Below, in pieces: positions 1 through 8,567 of a stretch of DNA of 12,566 nt. Position 1 is the stretch's first letter. Each line of letters begins with the position of its first letter. Where the stretch lies: contig DAOTJS010000036.1 of the NCBI GenBank assembly GCA_035448825.1, positions 1 to 12,566 of the forward strand, in the 5' to 3' direction. Both the position numbers and the translations under genes were made by a program. This DNA comes from JAGNGI01 sp035448825. Its GTDB lineage: Bacteria > Fidelibacterota > UBA2242. Below the pieces are notes generated by a model. That model ran no database searches. It saw only the letters and a program-made list of their open reading frames with translations, and was not told the origin of the DNA.

Positions 1-2
1 TC

Positions 3-1967
3 ATCGAAAATCCCGATTCAAATGCGGTTACATTTACCTGGTCTGAAGATGAGCGAAATTCCGCTATATTCGGCTGGAATGGAACGCGCGATTCGGTTTT
101 GGTTTTTAACGTACCAGAGCAGGTTCCCGCCGGTGAATATTATTTCGATTTGATCGGGGTTACTACCAGTGGAGACACCACTCGTGCTCGCACCTTTATC
201 ACAGTAAGTTTTGATAGTATTAAACCGTTTGATATTTACCACGATCATGCGGCTTGGATAGATTCGGCCGTGGTGTATGAAATTAGTCCTTACGCCTTTG
301 TTATGGAAGGTAAATTTCAAGATATTCAACAGAAACTGCCCGAATTGCGGGAATTGGGGATTAATACCATTTGGCTTCAGCCGATTTTCAAAACTCAGTG
401 GGATGAGCAAGGCTACGACGTAATTGACTATTTTACCATACGATCGGATTATGGTTCGGAAAGTGACTTGCAGAATTTGATCAAGTCCGCCCACACGCTG
501 GGAATGAAAGTTCTTTTGGATATCGTCATCAATCACACGTCTATTTATCATCCTTATGCTCAACATAGTCTGAAATATGGTACTGCTTCCCACTACTACA
601 ATTATTATCAAAGGGAAATAGACAACGCACCCTATTCTCAATATTATAATTATTATCGGGGATTTATCAATTATTTCTGGGATGAATTGCCCAACTTGAA
701 TTATGATAATCCCGAAGTCCGCAACTGGATGATGACAGCCTGTAAATATTGGGTAGAAAAATTTGATATTGACGGTTATCGCTTTGATGCAGTGTGGGGT
801 GTAAATGCCCGTTGCCCAGAATTTACCCAAAACTTACGATTGGAGTTAAAGCGCATCAAGCCGGAGCTAATGCTACTGGCAGAAGATAAAGCCTCCTGGT
901 CAACGGTTTTTGATCGACGTTTTGATGTCGCATTTGATTGGGCGCCAGGCGAAGGTTGGGTTTCGCAGTGGTATTGGGAAGTTGACTATTCGGAAGACGC
1001 CACCAAACAATTTACGATTTTTAATTACAGTAATCCATCGGAAAGAGTTAACCTTTTGCGCAAGGCATTGACTAATTATGGGCAAGGCTATGCCGCCAAT
1101 GCCAAGATTCTCCGTTATATGGGCAATAATGATATGATCCCCTTTATTAAAAATCACAATTTGGCTCAGACAAAAATGGTTTCGACCCTGATTTTTGCTT
1201 TAAATGGAGTACCGATGCTTTATAATGGTCAAGAAATCGGCTACGATAAACATCCTTATAGTAGTTACCAAATTTTTCAACGAGGCAAATCAATCCGTAG
1301 TCAGGATAAATATGGACTTTTCGATCATTATCGCCATTTAATTCAAATCAGGCAAAGGTATTCAGCGCTCCGCAGTGATTATTTTAAAGAAATCCCGGTA
1401 GTCCCGGCTTACTATGCTTTCGCGTTCCATCGTCATAGTGGAGATGAGAATTTGTTCGGCGTTATCAATATGATGAGTGAGCCTAAAAATATTACCATCT
1501 CCTTGCCGATTGAGGAATTGCATCTTGATTCTACGAAAACCTATTACCTTTCAGATTTAATTACGGGAATGACCTTTTCTGGGAAACCGGAAAATCTAAG
1601 TAGTGTGGCTCTGACTATTCCCGGCTATACGACCTCTTTGTTTTTATTAGCTGATTCAATGGTCACCGTTAAGATTGTGCCGGAAGAGCACCCACCAATT
1701 GCTGATAAATTCACACTTTTCCAAAATTATCCTAATCCCTTCAATTCTTCAACGACGATCGGATATATGATCCCTAAAAAGGGTAATGTAGAACTTGTCG
1801 TACTGGATTTGTTAGGGCGTGAGGTTATGGATCTGGTGGATAGCGAACAAAATCCTGGCGAATATCGGATACTAATCCAAACTGACCAATTGGCGAGCGG
1901 TTGCTATTTTTATCGTTTGAAATATGAAGACCAAGCCCTGATCAGGAAAATGTTGTTATTGAAATAA
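3..1967 (+). CDS. GH13 alpha-amylase-family glycosidase with T9SS C-terminal sorting domain (5' partial)
   Basis: The frame is open to the left edge, so the gene starts upstream; the TTG at 99 is not the true start. Order visible: the end of a beta-sandwich domain (to about 230), a GH13 barrel (about 240-1400), a C-terminal beta domain, then a T9SS type A tail (about 1701-1964) with QNYPNPFN, LLGREV, GCYFYRL and a final KMLLLK. GH13 motifs: region I DIVINH (519-536), region V LPNLN (687-701), region II DGYRFD with the nucleophile Asp at 786-788, region III LLAED with the acid/base Glu at 882-884, and region IV MGNND with the transition-state Asp at 1131-1133. The usual NHD of region IV reads NND here. 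LPNLN resembles the MPKLN/MPDLN types of neopullulanase-like enzymes, which suggests an alpha-glucan substrate, but specificity is inference. The tail implies export across the outer membrane and surface attachment or release. A 108 bp gap separates it from the GH2 gene. Confidence 0.93.
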   Translation: MENPDSNAVTFTWSEDERNSAIFGWNGTRDSVLVFNVPEQVPAGEYYFDLIGVTTSGDTTRARTFITVSFDSIKPFDIYHDHAAWIDSAVVYEISPYAFVMEGKFQDIQQKLPELRELGINTIWLQPIFKTQWDEQGYDVIDYFTIRSDYGSESDLQNLIKSAHTLGMKVLLDIVINHTSIYHPYAQHSLKYGTASHYYNYYQREIDNAPYSQYYNYYRGFINYFWDELPNLNYDNPEVRNWMMTACKYWVEKFDIDGYRFDAVWGVNARCPEFTQNLRLELKRIKPELMLLAEDKASWSTVFDRRFDVAFDWAPGEGWVSQWYWEVDYSEDATKQFTIFNYSNPSERVNLLRKALTNYGQGYAANAKILRYMGNNDMIPFIKNHNLAQTKMVSTLIFALNGVPMLYNGQEIGYDKHPYSSYQIFQRGKSIRSQDKYGLFDHYRHLIQIRQRYSALRSDYFKEIPVVPAYYAFAFHRHSGDENLFGVINMMSEPKNITISLPIEELHLDSTKTYYLSDLITGMTFSGKPENLSSVALTIPGYTTSLFLLADSMVTVKIVPEEHPPIADKFTLFQNYPNPFNSSTTIGYMIPKKGNVELVVLDLLGREVMDLVDSEQNPGEYRILIQTDQLASGCYFYRLKYEDQALIRKMLLLK

Positions 1968-2075
1968 GATGGAAGGTTTAATGTATTTCGGAAGAGCATT
2001 CCAATCGAGTTTTAGAGCTGGCTTTTAGCCAAAGTTGGAGTAAATAGCATTAATCAAATAACTAAAATTTTTACT

Positions 2076-4754
2076 ATGAGCAGATTGAATTTAATTACAG
2101 TATTTTTAGCGGGATTAAGTATGATTACTTCCTGCGATAAAAATCCGGTGGTTGATTTAAACGGTCGGTGGCAATTAGCGCCGGATAGCACCGGACAAAT
2201 CACGATTAATTCGATTGATCAGATTAAAAATTGGCGCGTGACCGAAATACCCGGTTCTTGGCATCGCTTGCATGTGGACTTGTTAGATTATCAGGGAGTT
2301 GTCTGGTATCGCAAGTCGTTCAAATTAAAATCGCTTCCTCCCAAACATCGCTTTCTGTTAAACTTCGGAGCAGTGGATTACCTCGCTAAAGTATATGTCA
2401 ACCGAGAATTAGTAGGTGGACATGAAGGCGGTTATACGCCATTTAGTTTTGATGTTACCGAGTTCTTGAAAAAGGGAGAAAATGAAATCCTGGTACGAGT
2501 CGTTGATCCTGTGGCTGACGAAGTCGGTAGCGATGGTATTAGCTACTGGCATATACCGCACGGCAAACAAAACTGGTATGTCCAAACCAGCGGCATCTGG
2601 CAAGCAGTCACAATGGTCATCAAACCGGAAATATATGTTACCCGAGTCCAGGTAAATTCTCACATCAGCGGAACGTTTCGAGCGAAGGTATTTATTGAAA
2701 ATGCTGGGGCTGGTGCTACTCCTGTCGAGTTAATTCTAACAATCCGCGACCCGGGTGATAGGATCGTTTTTTCTACTAAACGTGAGGTGAATTACACGAG
2801 TTCTGCCGTAGAATTTACCGGGCAAATCGACAATCCCCAACTATGGGATGTAGATCAGCCAAACTTATATACTCTGGAAATCCGGCTTGGCGAAGATATT
2901 TTATACGACCGTTTCGGTTTTAGAGAAATCGTGGTGCGGGATAGGAAATTATATGTTAATGGTAAACCTTTTTATCTGATTGGTGCATTGGATCAGGATT
3001 TCTATCCGGAAACCGTTTATGAAACGCCGTCTGAAAAGTATTTATACGATGAGATGCAAAAAGCCCGCGAACTTGGATTGAATACCCTTCGGTGTCACAT
3101 TAAAATTCCTGATCCGCGTTATCTGAAAGTGGCAGATGAATTAGGTTTATTAGTTTGGTATGAAATTCCTAACTGGGATATATTTCAGGAAAGTGTCAAA
3201 GCCCGCTCACGTAAAACACTGGAGGAGATGCTTCAGCGTGATTGGAATCATCCATCACTCGCGATTATCAGCCTGATCAACGAAAGCTGGGGTATAGACC
3301 TCAATCAATCCGGTCAGCGACAATGGCTCAAAACTGAATTTGATTTTGCCAAGTCACTCGCCGCTGGCCGCTTAGTAGTTGATAATAGCGCCTGCTGGGG
3401 TAACTATCACCTTAAAACCGATATTAATGACTATCATACCTATTGGGCGATTCCCGAAAATCATCAAAAGTTTAGAGAAACAGTACAGGAAGTTAGCGAC
3501 CGTCCTCGGTGGCTTTTTAGTCCCCATGGCGATGGAGTAGAAACTGGACAGGAGGTTTTGATGATCTCGGAATTCGGCAATTGGGGCTTGCCCAGACTGC
3601 CGGAGAAATTACCGTTCTGGTTCGGTCGCCAATTTTTGGATAATCTGGTAACATTGCCGGAGGGAGTCATCCAACGATTTAATGATTATCAGTATGGACG
3701 AATGTTCAAAAACTATAACGAACTAGCGGAATTTAGCCAGAAAGCTCAAGCACAGGCGTTGAAGTGGGAAATCGAAGAAATTCGGCTCCAACCTGAATTG
3801 CAAGGTTACGTAATCACTGAATTTACCGACATTAACTGGGAATGTAACGGTTTACTGGATATGTGGCGCAATTTTAAAGCCGATCGCCAGATACTTGCCC
3901 AAGTTCAACAGCCTGACATTATAATTCCTCGACTAACCAAGTATGGATTTTGGGATAATGAAGAGATAGACGTGCAATTATCTATTTCACATTATAGTAA
4001 TAGAGATTTTTCTAATGTGCGTATCCAGGGGATTTACAATGGTGAGATTATCGGTGACAAGAGTATTGCGATTGATTCGGTCGGTGTATATTTTGTCGGA
4101 AGTATGAAAATTAATTCAGAGCCGGTAAAACAACCGGTATCTCAACGTGTCAAATTCCGTTTATTGAGCAGGGAAGGGGATGTCTTAGCGGAGAATTTTA
4201 TCGAATATATGGCGTTTCCGTCTCGGATGGAGAACCAGACTTCTCTTGATTCAGACCTGTTGGTCTGCAATTCCATTGATATTAAAGCAATTGACCATTT
4301 GAAAAAGGGTCATAATGTGATATGTGTAATTGATTCGAGCTCTGTTTTACCTGCTAATTTTCCTTTTAAAATTACATCGCGAGAATCGGATGACTATGAT
4401 GGCAACTGGGCTTCGAATCTGAATTGGGTTGACGATAGTCAAAGACCATTTATTAATTTGAATGATAAAAAAGTGCTCGGCTTTGAAGCCTACGCGGTGC
4501 TACCTAAATATGTGATTACGGGTATTCAGCCAGAGCAGTTTGTTGATGTATTAGCAGGAATGTATGTGGGTTGGCTACATTTGAATTCAGCATATTTAAT
4601 GCAAATGCGGGTTGGTTCAGGGAAATTGATCCTAACGACCTTTAATTTGAACCGGTCTTATGGTGATGATCCCTTTGCGACTACCTTAAGAGCGGAATTA
4701 ATTGCCTATATTAAAAGCAAAGATTGCCAGCCAAAGATTATGTGGAAACTATAA
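2076..4754 (+). CDS. Glycoside hydrolase family 2 lipoprotein (beta-galactosidase/glucuronidase-like)
   Basis: This 892-aa protein has a lipoprotein signal peptide ending at Cys20 (lipobox-like ITSC), so it is probably anchored in the envelope. A GH2 sugar-binding jelly roll spans about 28-185 (LNGRW, VVWYRKSF, AKVYVN, ISYWHIPHGKQNWY), followed by an immunoglobulin-like domain at about 186-285. The TIM barrel runs from about 290 (KLYVNGKPFYLIGALDQDFY) to about 630. The acid/base residue is Glu403 in NHPSLAIISLINESWG, and the nucleophile is probably Glu499 in ISEFGNWG; their spacing of about 96 residues is normal for GH2. Residues about 650-892 form an extra region ending in GSGKLILTTFNL and an FATTLRAELIAYI helix, like the amidotransferase-fold tails of some large GH2 proteins. 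The Trp usual in the NHPSxxxWxxxNE motif is Ile here. No good ribosome-binding site precedes the ATG at 2076, but this start gives a complete signal peptide. The sugar hydrolysed cannot be told. Confidence 0.92.
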   Translation: MSRLNLITVFLAGLSMITSCDKNPVVDLNGRWQLAPDSTGQITINSIDQIKNWRVTEIPGSWHRLHVDLLDYQGVVWYRKSFKLKSLPPKHRFLLNFGAVDYLAKVYVNRELVGGHEGGYTPFSFDVTEFLKKGENEILVRVVDPVADEVGSDGISYWHIPHGKQNWYVQTSGIWQAVTMVIKPEIYVTRVQVNSHISGTFRAKVFIENAGAGATPVELILTIRDPGDRIVFSTKREVNYTSSAVEFTGQIDNPQLWDVDQPNLYTLEIRLGEDILYDRFGFREIVVRDRKLYVNGKPFYLIGALDQDFYPETVYETPSEKYLYDEMQKARELGLNTLRCHIKIPDPRYLKVADELGLLVWYEIPNWDIFQESVKARSRKTLEEMLQRDWNHPSLAIISLINESWGIDLNQSGQRQWLKTEFDFAKSLAAGRLVVDNSACWGNYHLKTDINDYHTYWAIPENHQKFRETVQEVSDRPRWLFSPHGDGVETGQEVLMISEFGNWGLPRLPEKLPFWFGRQFLDNLVTLPEGVIQRFNDYQYGRMFKNYNELAEFSQKAQAQALKWEIEEIRLQPELQGYVITEFTDINWECNGLLDMWRNFKADRQILAQVQQPDIIIPRLTKYGFWDNEEIDVQLSISHYSNRDFSNVRIQGIYNGEIIGDKSIAIDSVGVYFVGSMKINSEPVKQPVSQRVKFRLLSREGDVLAENFIEYMAFPSRMENQTSLDSDLLVCNSIDIKAIDHLKKGHNVICVIDSSSVLPANFPFKITSRESDDYDGNWASNLNWVDDSQRPFINLNDKKVLGFEAYAVLPKYVITGIQPEQFVDVLAGMYVGWLHLNSAYLMQMRVGSGKLILTTFNLNRSYGDDPFATTLRAELIAYIKSKDCQPKIMWKL

Positions 4755-4768
4755 TTTTGTAGAGGTGA

Positions 4769-5974
4769 ATGATGAATGAAATTATTTCAAAACTAGAAAA
4801 ACTGATTGAACACAATAATGGTATTTTGCGCCTTAGACCAGCCTGGGTTGCCAGGGATTTTTTACCGCCGGGTAGGCGCTTAGGATTGCCTGAAGAAATG
4901 TATGATTTAGGCGAGCGAGGTGGTATTTGCGAACGCTGGGTAGGTTCTACCACACCAGCCGATAATCGTATTAAAGTGCCGAATGAAGGATTATGCAGTT
5001 TTGATCTTGAAGATGGTCAGGAAATTACTCTGAAAGCGGCAGTCGAGATGGCACCGGATTTGATTATGGGTACTGAGTACGCCAGGACACATAAGGGATT
5101 GGGACGCTTGCCGAAAATTTTTGACTATGCTTACCGCTTGCCATATCACTTACACCAGATGGCAAAAGATGCGCATAAAGTCGGTCGTAATAGTAAGGAA
5201 GAGGCTTATTATTTCCCCGAAGAGGTACCGCTGGGACCTGAGCCGGAAACCTATTTTGGTGTTCATCCTTATATTAGTTTGGAAAAGCGTTATGAATTAC
5301 TGTTACCTTCGATGCAAAAGTGGGAAGATGATAGCATTCTCATCCATTCGCGTGCCTATCGCTTAAAGGCTGGTGATGGATTTCATGTGCCGGCGGGAAT
5401 TCTGCACGCACCTGGTTCAGCATTGACCATTGAATTACAAGAAGATTCCGATGTGTTCGCAATGCTTCAAGCTAAAGTCGGTGGCGATATTATTATTGAT
5501 AAGGAGTTGTTGTACAAGGATGTGTCGGATGTTGAACGGAAAAAATTAGCGGAAAGAGCTATTCTCGATATGATTGATTGGGAATTAAATGGCGACCCTT
5601 ACTTTTATGAAAACCGGCATACACCACCAATACTCATTGATTCTGACCAGCAATCTGGAAGTGAACAGTCCTGGATTTTTTATAATACTAATAAATTCAG
5701 CGGTAAGAAGCTGATTATCCGTCCGGGGGGAAAACACGTTTCAGTTGAGAAAGGAGTGTATAATATTTTAGTCTGGCGGGGTAAGGGAACCTACGGAAAT
5801 TTCGAAATTGAAGGTCTGAATTTTGAAAAAGATGAGTTGCTGGTTTGCCATCAGCGTGCCATTTACCCGCTCGAAGTAGTCAATACTGGCGACCGTGATT
5901 TAATTATCTATAAATTTTTCGGACCGGATATAAATCCAAATGTGCCTATGCTGGAGAAATATCCTCGAAGTTAA
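4769..5974 (+). CDS. Class I mannose-6-phosphate isomerase-like cupin protein
   Basis: This 401-aa cytoplasmic protein has no signal peptide. Its central part follows the class I phosphomannose isomerase plan: LPKIFDYAYRLPYHLHQ (115-130) corresponds to the PxLxKxxDAxxxLSVQVHP block, KEEAYYF (143-149) to KTEMWY, and GFHVPAGILHAPGS (204-217) to the PAGxxHAxG block. The predicted metal ligands are therefore His127, His129, Glu145 and His213. Known class I enzymes use Gln-x-His at the first pair, so the His-x-His is unusual. The C-terminal 110 residues look like a second cupin barrel. It lies 14 bp after the GH2 gene and 1 bp before the bicupin gene, which suggests co-transcription and a role in interconverting or sensing the released sugar. 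SD-like GAGG at 4762-4765 is better spaced for the second ATG (4772) than for the first. It could act on a free sugar rather than on mannose 6-phosphate; the exact reaction is unknown. Confidence 0.8.
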   Translation: MMNEIISKLEKLIEHNNGILRLRPAWVARDFLPPGRRLGLPEEMYDLGERGGICERWVGSTTPADNRIKVPNEGLCSFDLEDGQEITLKAAVEMAPDLIMGTEYARTHKGLGRLPKIFDYAYRLPYHLHQMAKDAHKVGRNSKEEAYYFPEEVPLGPEPETYFGVHPYISLEKRYELLLPSMQKWEDDSILIHSRAYRLKAGDGFHVPAGILHAPGSALTIELQEDSDVFAMLQAKVGGDIIIDKELLYKDVSDVERKKLAERAILDMIDWELNGDPYFYENRHTPPILIDSDQQSGSEQSWIFYNTNKFSGKKLIIRPGGKHVSVEKGVYNILVWRGKGTYGNFEIEGLNFEKDELLVCHQRAIYPLEVVNTGDRDLIIYKFFGPDINPNVPMLEKYPRS

Positions 5975-5975
5975 A

Positions 5976-6569
5976 ATGCCTGTAATACCTTATAATAGTG
6001 AACTGTTTCCGGATTGGTCAGAAGTCAAAAGCTGTAAAATAATTCGAATGTCTAAGAGATATCAGCTTCAGCCATTAACGAAATATGCTAAAACGATCCT
6101 GTTTGTTGTAGATGGTGCGACTGAGATTGGCGATGGAACTGGGAAAAAGATGGTATCTGCTGGCTATGTATGGGAACCTTTTTCTGAGGTGGTGTGGATT
6201 GAACCAAAACCGTTAGTGGAATTGCTTCAAATTGGGGGCTGTTGGAGTAATGATCGGGGGAGTTGTGGTGTTTTCAGGTTGGAGCGAAGCGAACAAGCCC
6301 ACAATGACGGTGATCCGGCAGATTACGACCGAAACACGGTATTTGACAATCATTTCCACGATTGTGATGAGTACTGGTTCATTGTCAAAGGCAAGGGCAT
6401 CGTAATATCGGAAGGCAAAAGTTATAATGTTCAAGCTGGTGATTGCGTAATTACCCCAGCCGGTGATCATCACGACTTCCCAATTGTCTATGAACCAATT
6501 TTGGCGGTCTGGTTTGAAGGCAGTATGAAAGGTAAGAAACGTCCGGGGCATTTGTATCGTGAAAAATAG
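5976..6569 (+). CDS. Bicupin protein
   Basis: The ATG at 5976 gives 197 aa. An upstream in-frame ATG at 5940 lies inside the previous gene and only adds residues that shadow it, so 5976 is preferred; it follows the preceding stop by 1 bp. The C-terminal half is a textbook cupin. Motif 1 is His126-x-His128-x3-Glu132-x6-Gly139 (NHFHDCDEYWFIVKGKG). Motif 2 is Gly155-x5-Pro161-x-Gly163-x2-His166. Together they give a complete 3-His/1-Glu metal site. The N-terminal half (about 20-95) has the strand pattern of a cupin (LFVVDGATEIGDG, GYVWEPFSEVVWI) but lacks the His/Glu ligands, so it is probably a degenerate, structural barrel. No signal peptide is seen, so it is cytoplasmic. Its place between a sugar-isomerase-like gene and a sugar-binding protein suggests carbohydrate isomerisation, epimerisation or sensing. 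The reaction is unknown. Confidence 0.83.
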   Translation: MPVIPYNSELFPDWSEVKSCKIIRMSKRYQLQPLTKYAKTILFVVDGATEIGDGTGKKMVSAGYVWEPFSEVVWIEPKPLVELLQIGGCWSNDRGSCGVFRLERSEQAHNDGDPADYDRNTVFDNHFHDCDEYWFIVKGKGIVISEGKSYNVQAGDCVITPAGDHHDFPIVYEPILAVWFEGSMKGKKRPGHLYREK

Positions 6570-7878
6570 AAAAATTAAAAGATTGTCTATCGTCGGTTTT
6601 GTTTTTTTGATTGTTATGGCTAATAATTGTTCCAAGCCGAAACCGAGAGATGCCAATAGCATTACTTTGACGTTTTGGCATAGCTTCGTGGCTACTACTT
6701 TACCGATATTGGAGGCGATGATTGCTGACTTCGAAAAAGAAAACCCAGGTGTCAAAATTCAAGCTCAATATGTACCAACTGGTGATGCTCTAATTCAAAA
6801 GCTTATTACGGCAATTCAAAGCAGAACAGCGCCCGATATTGCCTGGATACATTCTGATTTTCTGGATAATTTGGTTAATAGTCGAGCAATTTTCTCGATA
6901 AATGAACTCGCTGGTGACGATTCATTATTTTACAACCAGTGTCTTCCCGATATATTTCCTCAGCTATTACCGCCGATAACCTTTCGGGATACTTTATTTG
7001 CTCTGCCTATGGAAGCAACGACGCTGGCACTTCTGTACAACCGAGATTTGTTGCGACAGGTTGGATTGAATCCAGATCATCCTCCGGCAACATGGGCGGA
7101 ACTGGATAGTTTTACGATGCAATTGTGTTATGATTCAAATGGTGATGGCTTGCTGGAGCGCTACGGATTTTATATTCCTGTTTTTCCGGCTTCTGGTCCG
7201 CTCAATATCTGGATGACTATGCAATGGGCGCCTTTCGTTTGGCAAGCGGGTGGCGAGATTTTTAGTAATAATCAACCAACATTTGCCAGCGAGGCAGGCG
7301 TTGCGGCGCTTGCCTTTTGGAGTAAACTTTATCATCAGCAAAAATTCGAGCGCTTTTCTATGGCACACGATATGGGTTTTATAAGTCAGACGGTAGCGAT
7401 GATTATGGATGGACCTTGGAATTTACCACGCTATCGTCAATATGTTAAATTTGATTGGGGCGTGGCGCCGCTACCTGCCGGTTCAGCGGGACGGGCAAGT
7501 TACTTGGCGGGTGAAAGTCTGGTCGTTTTTAAACAATGTATCAATCCAGAGGAAGCTTGGCGTTTTATCAATTGGTTCCTCAAGCCGGAAGTTCAGCGAA
7601 CTTTTTCTGAAAAATCCGGCTATCTGCCAGTTCGACGTTCAGTATTGAATGATTCTGATTATGTTAATTTTCTGGAACAATTTCCTCAGCAAAAATCCTT
7701 CAATGCACAGATTCGGTATGCCCGGGGACGTAGTCTGCCGGATAGATTTCGGGTAGAGGTTAATCAATGTATAGCCGAAGCCCTCGAAAGTAGTATAGTA
7801 GGTGGAATGTCCCCGGAAAAGTCACTGCAGGTTGCCAGTGAAAAAATCAAGCGCCTGTTATCATCAGAGATTGAGTAA
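6559..7878 (+). CDS. ABC transporter sugar-binding lipoprotein (SBP family 1)
   Basis: This 439-aa extracellular solute-binding protein of a carbohydrate ABC importer starts at GTG 6559 and overlaps the bicupin gene by 11 bp, so translation is probably coupled. That start supplies the basic n-region KNRKIKR before a hydrophobic segment and Cys24 (VMANNC). Asn at both -1 and -2 is a poor lipobox, but the following SKPKPR linker is typical of lipoproteins. The family-1 pattern is clear: ITLTFWHSF (35-43), then EAMIADFEKENPGVKIQAQYVP (52-73) and TAPDIAWIHSD (90-100), with GFISQTVAMIMDGPWNLPRY and KFDWGVAPLPAG further on. DSNGDGLLE at 192-200 is a calcium-binding-like loop seen in several of these proteins. 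Binding residues are not distinctive enough to name the sugar. No permease gene follows; the likely ATPase lies 727 bp downstream. Confidence 0.92.
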   Translation: MKNRKIKRLSIVGFVFLIVMANNCSKPKPRDANSITLTFWHSFVATTLPILEAMIADFEKENPGVKIQAQYVPTGDALIQKLITAIQSRTAPDIAWIHSDFLDNLVNSRAIFSINELAGDDSLFYNQCLPDIFPQLLPPITFRDTLFALPMEATTLALLYNRDLLRQVGLNPDHPPATWAELDSFTMQLCYDSNGDGLLERYGFYIPVFPASGPLNIWMTMQWAPFVWQAGGEIFSNNQPTFASEAGVAALAFWSKLYHQQKFERFSMAHDMGFISQTVAMIMDGPWNLPRYRQYVKFDWGVAPLPAGSAGRASYLAGESLVVFKQCINPEEAWRFINWFLKPEVQRTFSEKSGYLPVRRSVLNDSDYVNFLEQFPQQKSFNAQIRYARGRSLPDRFRVEVNQCIAEALESSIVGGMSPEKSLQVASEKIKRLLSSEIE

Positions 7879-7914
7879 AAAACTAATGGATTATCCTAAA
7901 TGGAGTAAAATATG

Positions 7915-7943
7915 TATGCAATTTGCTTGAAGTCTATTATAAT
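7915..7943 (+). promoter_or_regulatory. Candidate sigma70-type promoter for the flavodoxin gene
   Basis: A perfect TATAAT lies at 7938-7943, 23 bases before the start codon at 7967. The hexamer 17 bases upstream (TATGCA, 7915-7920) matches only 3 of 6 positions of TTGACA, and there is no extended -10. The 88 bp gap after the binding-protein gene contains no clear terminator. The site is plausible but weak, in AT-rich DNA where TATAAT occurs by chance. Confidence 0.3.
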
Positions 7944-7966
7944 TAACTCAACATTGGGAGAAAAAT

Positions 7967-8497
7967 ATGAGTAATATTCTTATATTGTATGATTCTAAAA
8001 CTGGTAATACGGCTAAGATGGCTGAGTTGGTAGCCCTCGGTGCCAGGGCAAATGGTAATCACGATGTTAAGATTTTGCGTATTGATGATGCTAAGGCGGA
8101 AGATATTCGTTGGTGTGATGGCATTGCCCTCGGATCGCCGACTAATATGGGAATTGTATCTTGGAAAATGAAAAAATTCTGGGATGATTTAAGTGATGAA
8201 CTCTGGGGAAAAATTGACGGCAAAATCGGTTGCGCATTTTCCTCGTCCGGAGGTTGGGGCGGTGGCGCCGAGATCACCTGCCAATCGGCTTTAATGATTC
8301 TTATTAATTTCGGATTCCTGGTTTTTGGTGTTACTGATTACGTTGCTGAACAGTTGACACTTCATTATGGAGTAGCTCTGGCCGGTGAACCACTTTCGGC
8401 GGCGGAAAAAGCCGCCTGTTTACGTTTAGGTGAGCGCCTGGCTGATTATTTAACGAAATTTAAATGTCAAGCGGGCAAGAATGTCAAAGAAGTATAA
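7967..8497 (+). CDS. Flavodoxin-fold / WrbA-like FMN protein
   Basis: This 176-aa protein shows the flavodoxin pattern: strand ILILYDSKTGNT (4-15), with the phosphate-binding loop S10-K-T-G-N-T15 gripping the FMN phosphate, then GIALGSPTNMGIVSWKMKKFWDD in the second FMN loop, and FSSSGGWGGGAEITCQSALMIL in the third. The last two resemble WrbA-type NAD(P)H:quinone oxidoreductases more than short-chain electron-transfer flavodoxins. It is somewhat shorter than E. coli WrbA, which is about 198 aa. It is cytoplasmic, with a good Shine-Dalgarno (GGGAGA at 7956-7961) five bases before the ATG. It sits between the binding protein and the ATPase of the sugar importer, with gaps of 88 and 108 bp, so it may be a separate transcription unit. 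A direct role in sugar uptake is not obvious; quinone or other redox protection is the family's usual role. Confidence 0.88.
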   Translation: MSNILILYDSKTGNTAKMAELVALGARANGNHDVKILRIDDAKAEDIRWCDGIALGSPTNMGIVSWKMKKFWDDLSDELWGKIDGKIGCAFSSSGGWGGGAEITCQSALMILINFGFLVFGVTDYVAEQLTLHYGVALAGEPLSAAEKAACLRLGERLADYLTKFKCQAGKNVKEV

Positions 8498-8567
8498 AAA
8501 GACACTTGAAACTGATATAGGGATTAATGCTAAAAGTAACAATTTAAAAGATAATGTAGTAAATTTT

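Noticed and set aside
18..830. Long open frame of 270 codons on the minus strand
   Set aside because: It lies wholly opposite the GH13 catalytic region, whose conserved motifs are on the plus strand; its product has no recognisable domain and is a codon-bias shadow.
2019..2031. TGGCT-TTT-AGCCA hairpin between the GH13 and GH2 genes as a terminator
   Set aside because: The stem is only five pairs and no T-run follows. Too weak to call.
5940..5975. Upstream ATG extending the bicupin by 12 residues
   Set aside because: The extra residues lie entirely within the end of the preceding gene, and the ATG at 5976 starts directly after its stop codon, as expected in a tight operon.
6213..6755. Minus-strand frame of 180 codons across the bicupin / binding-protein junction
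   Set aside because: It opposes two well-supported plus-strand genes and shows no family motifs or ribosome-binding site.
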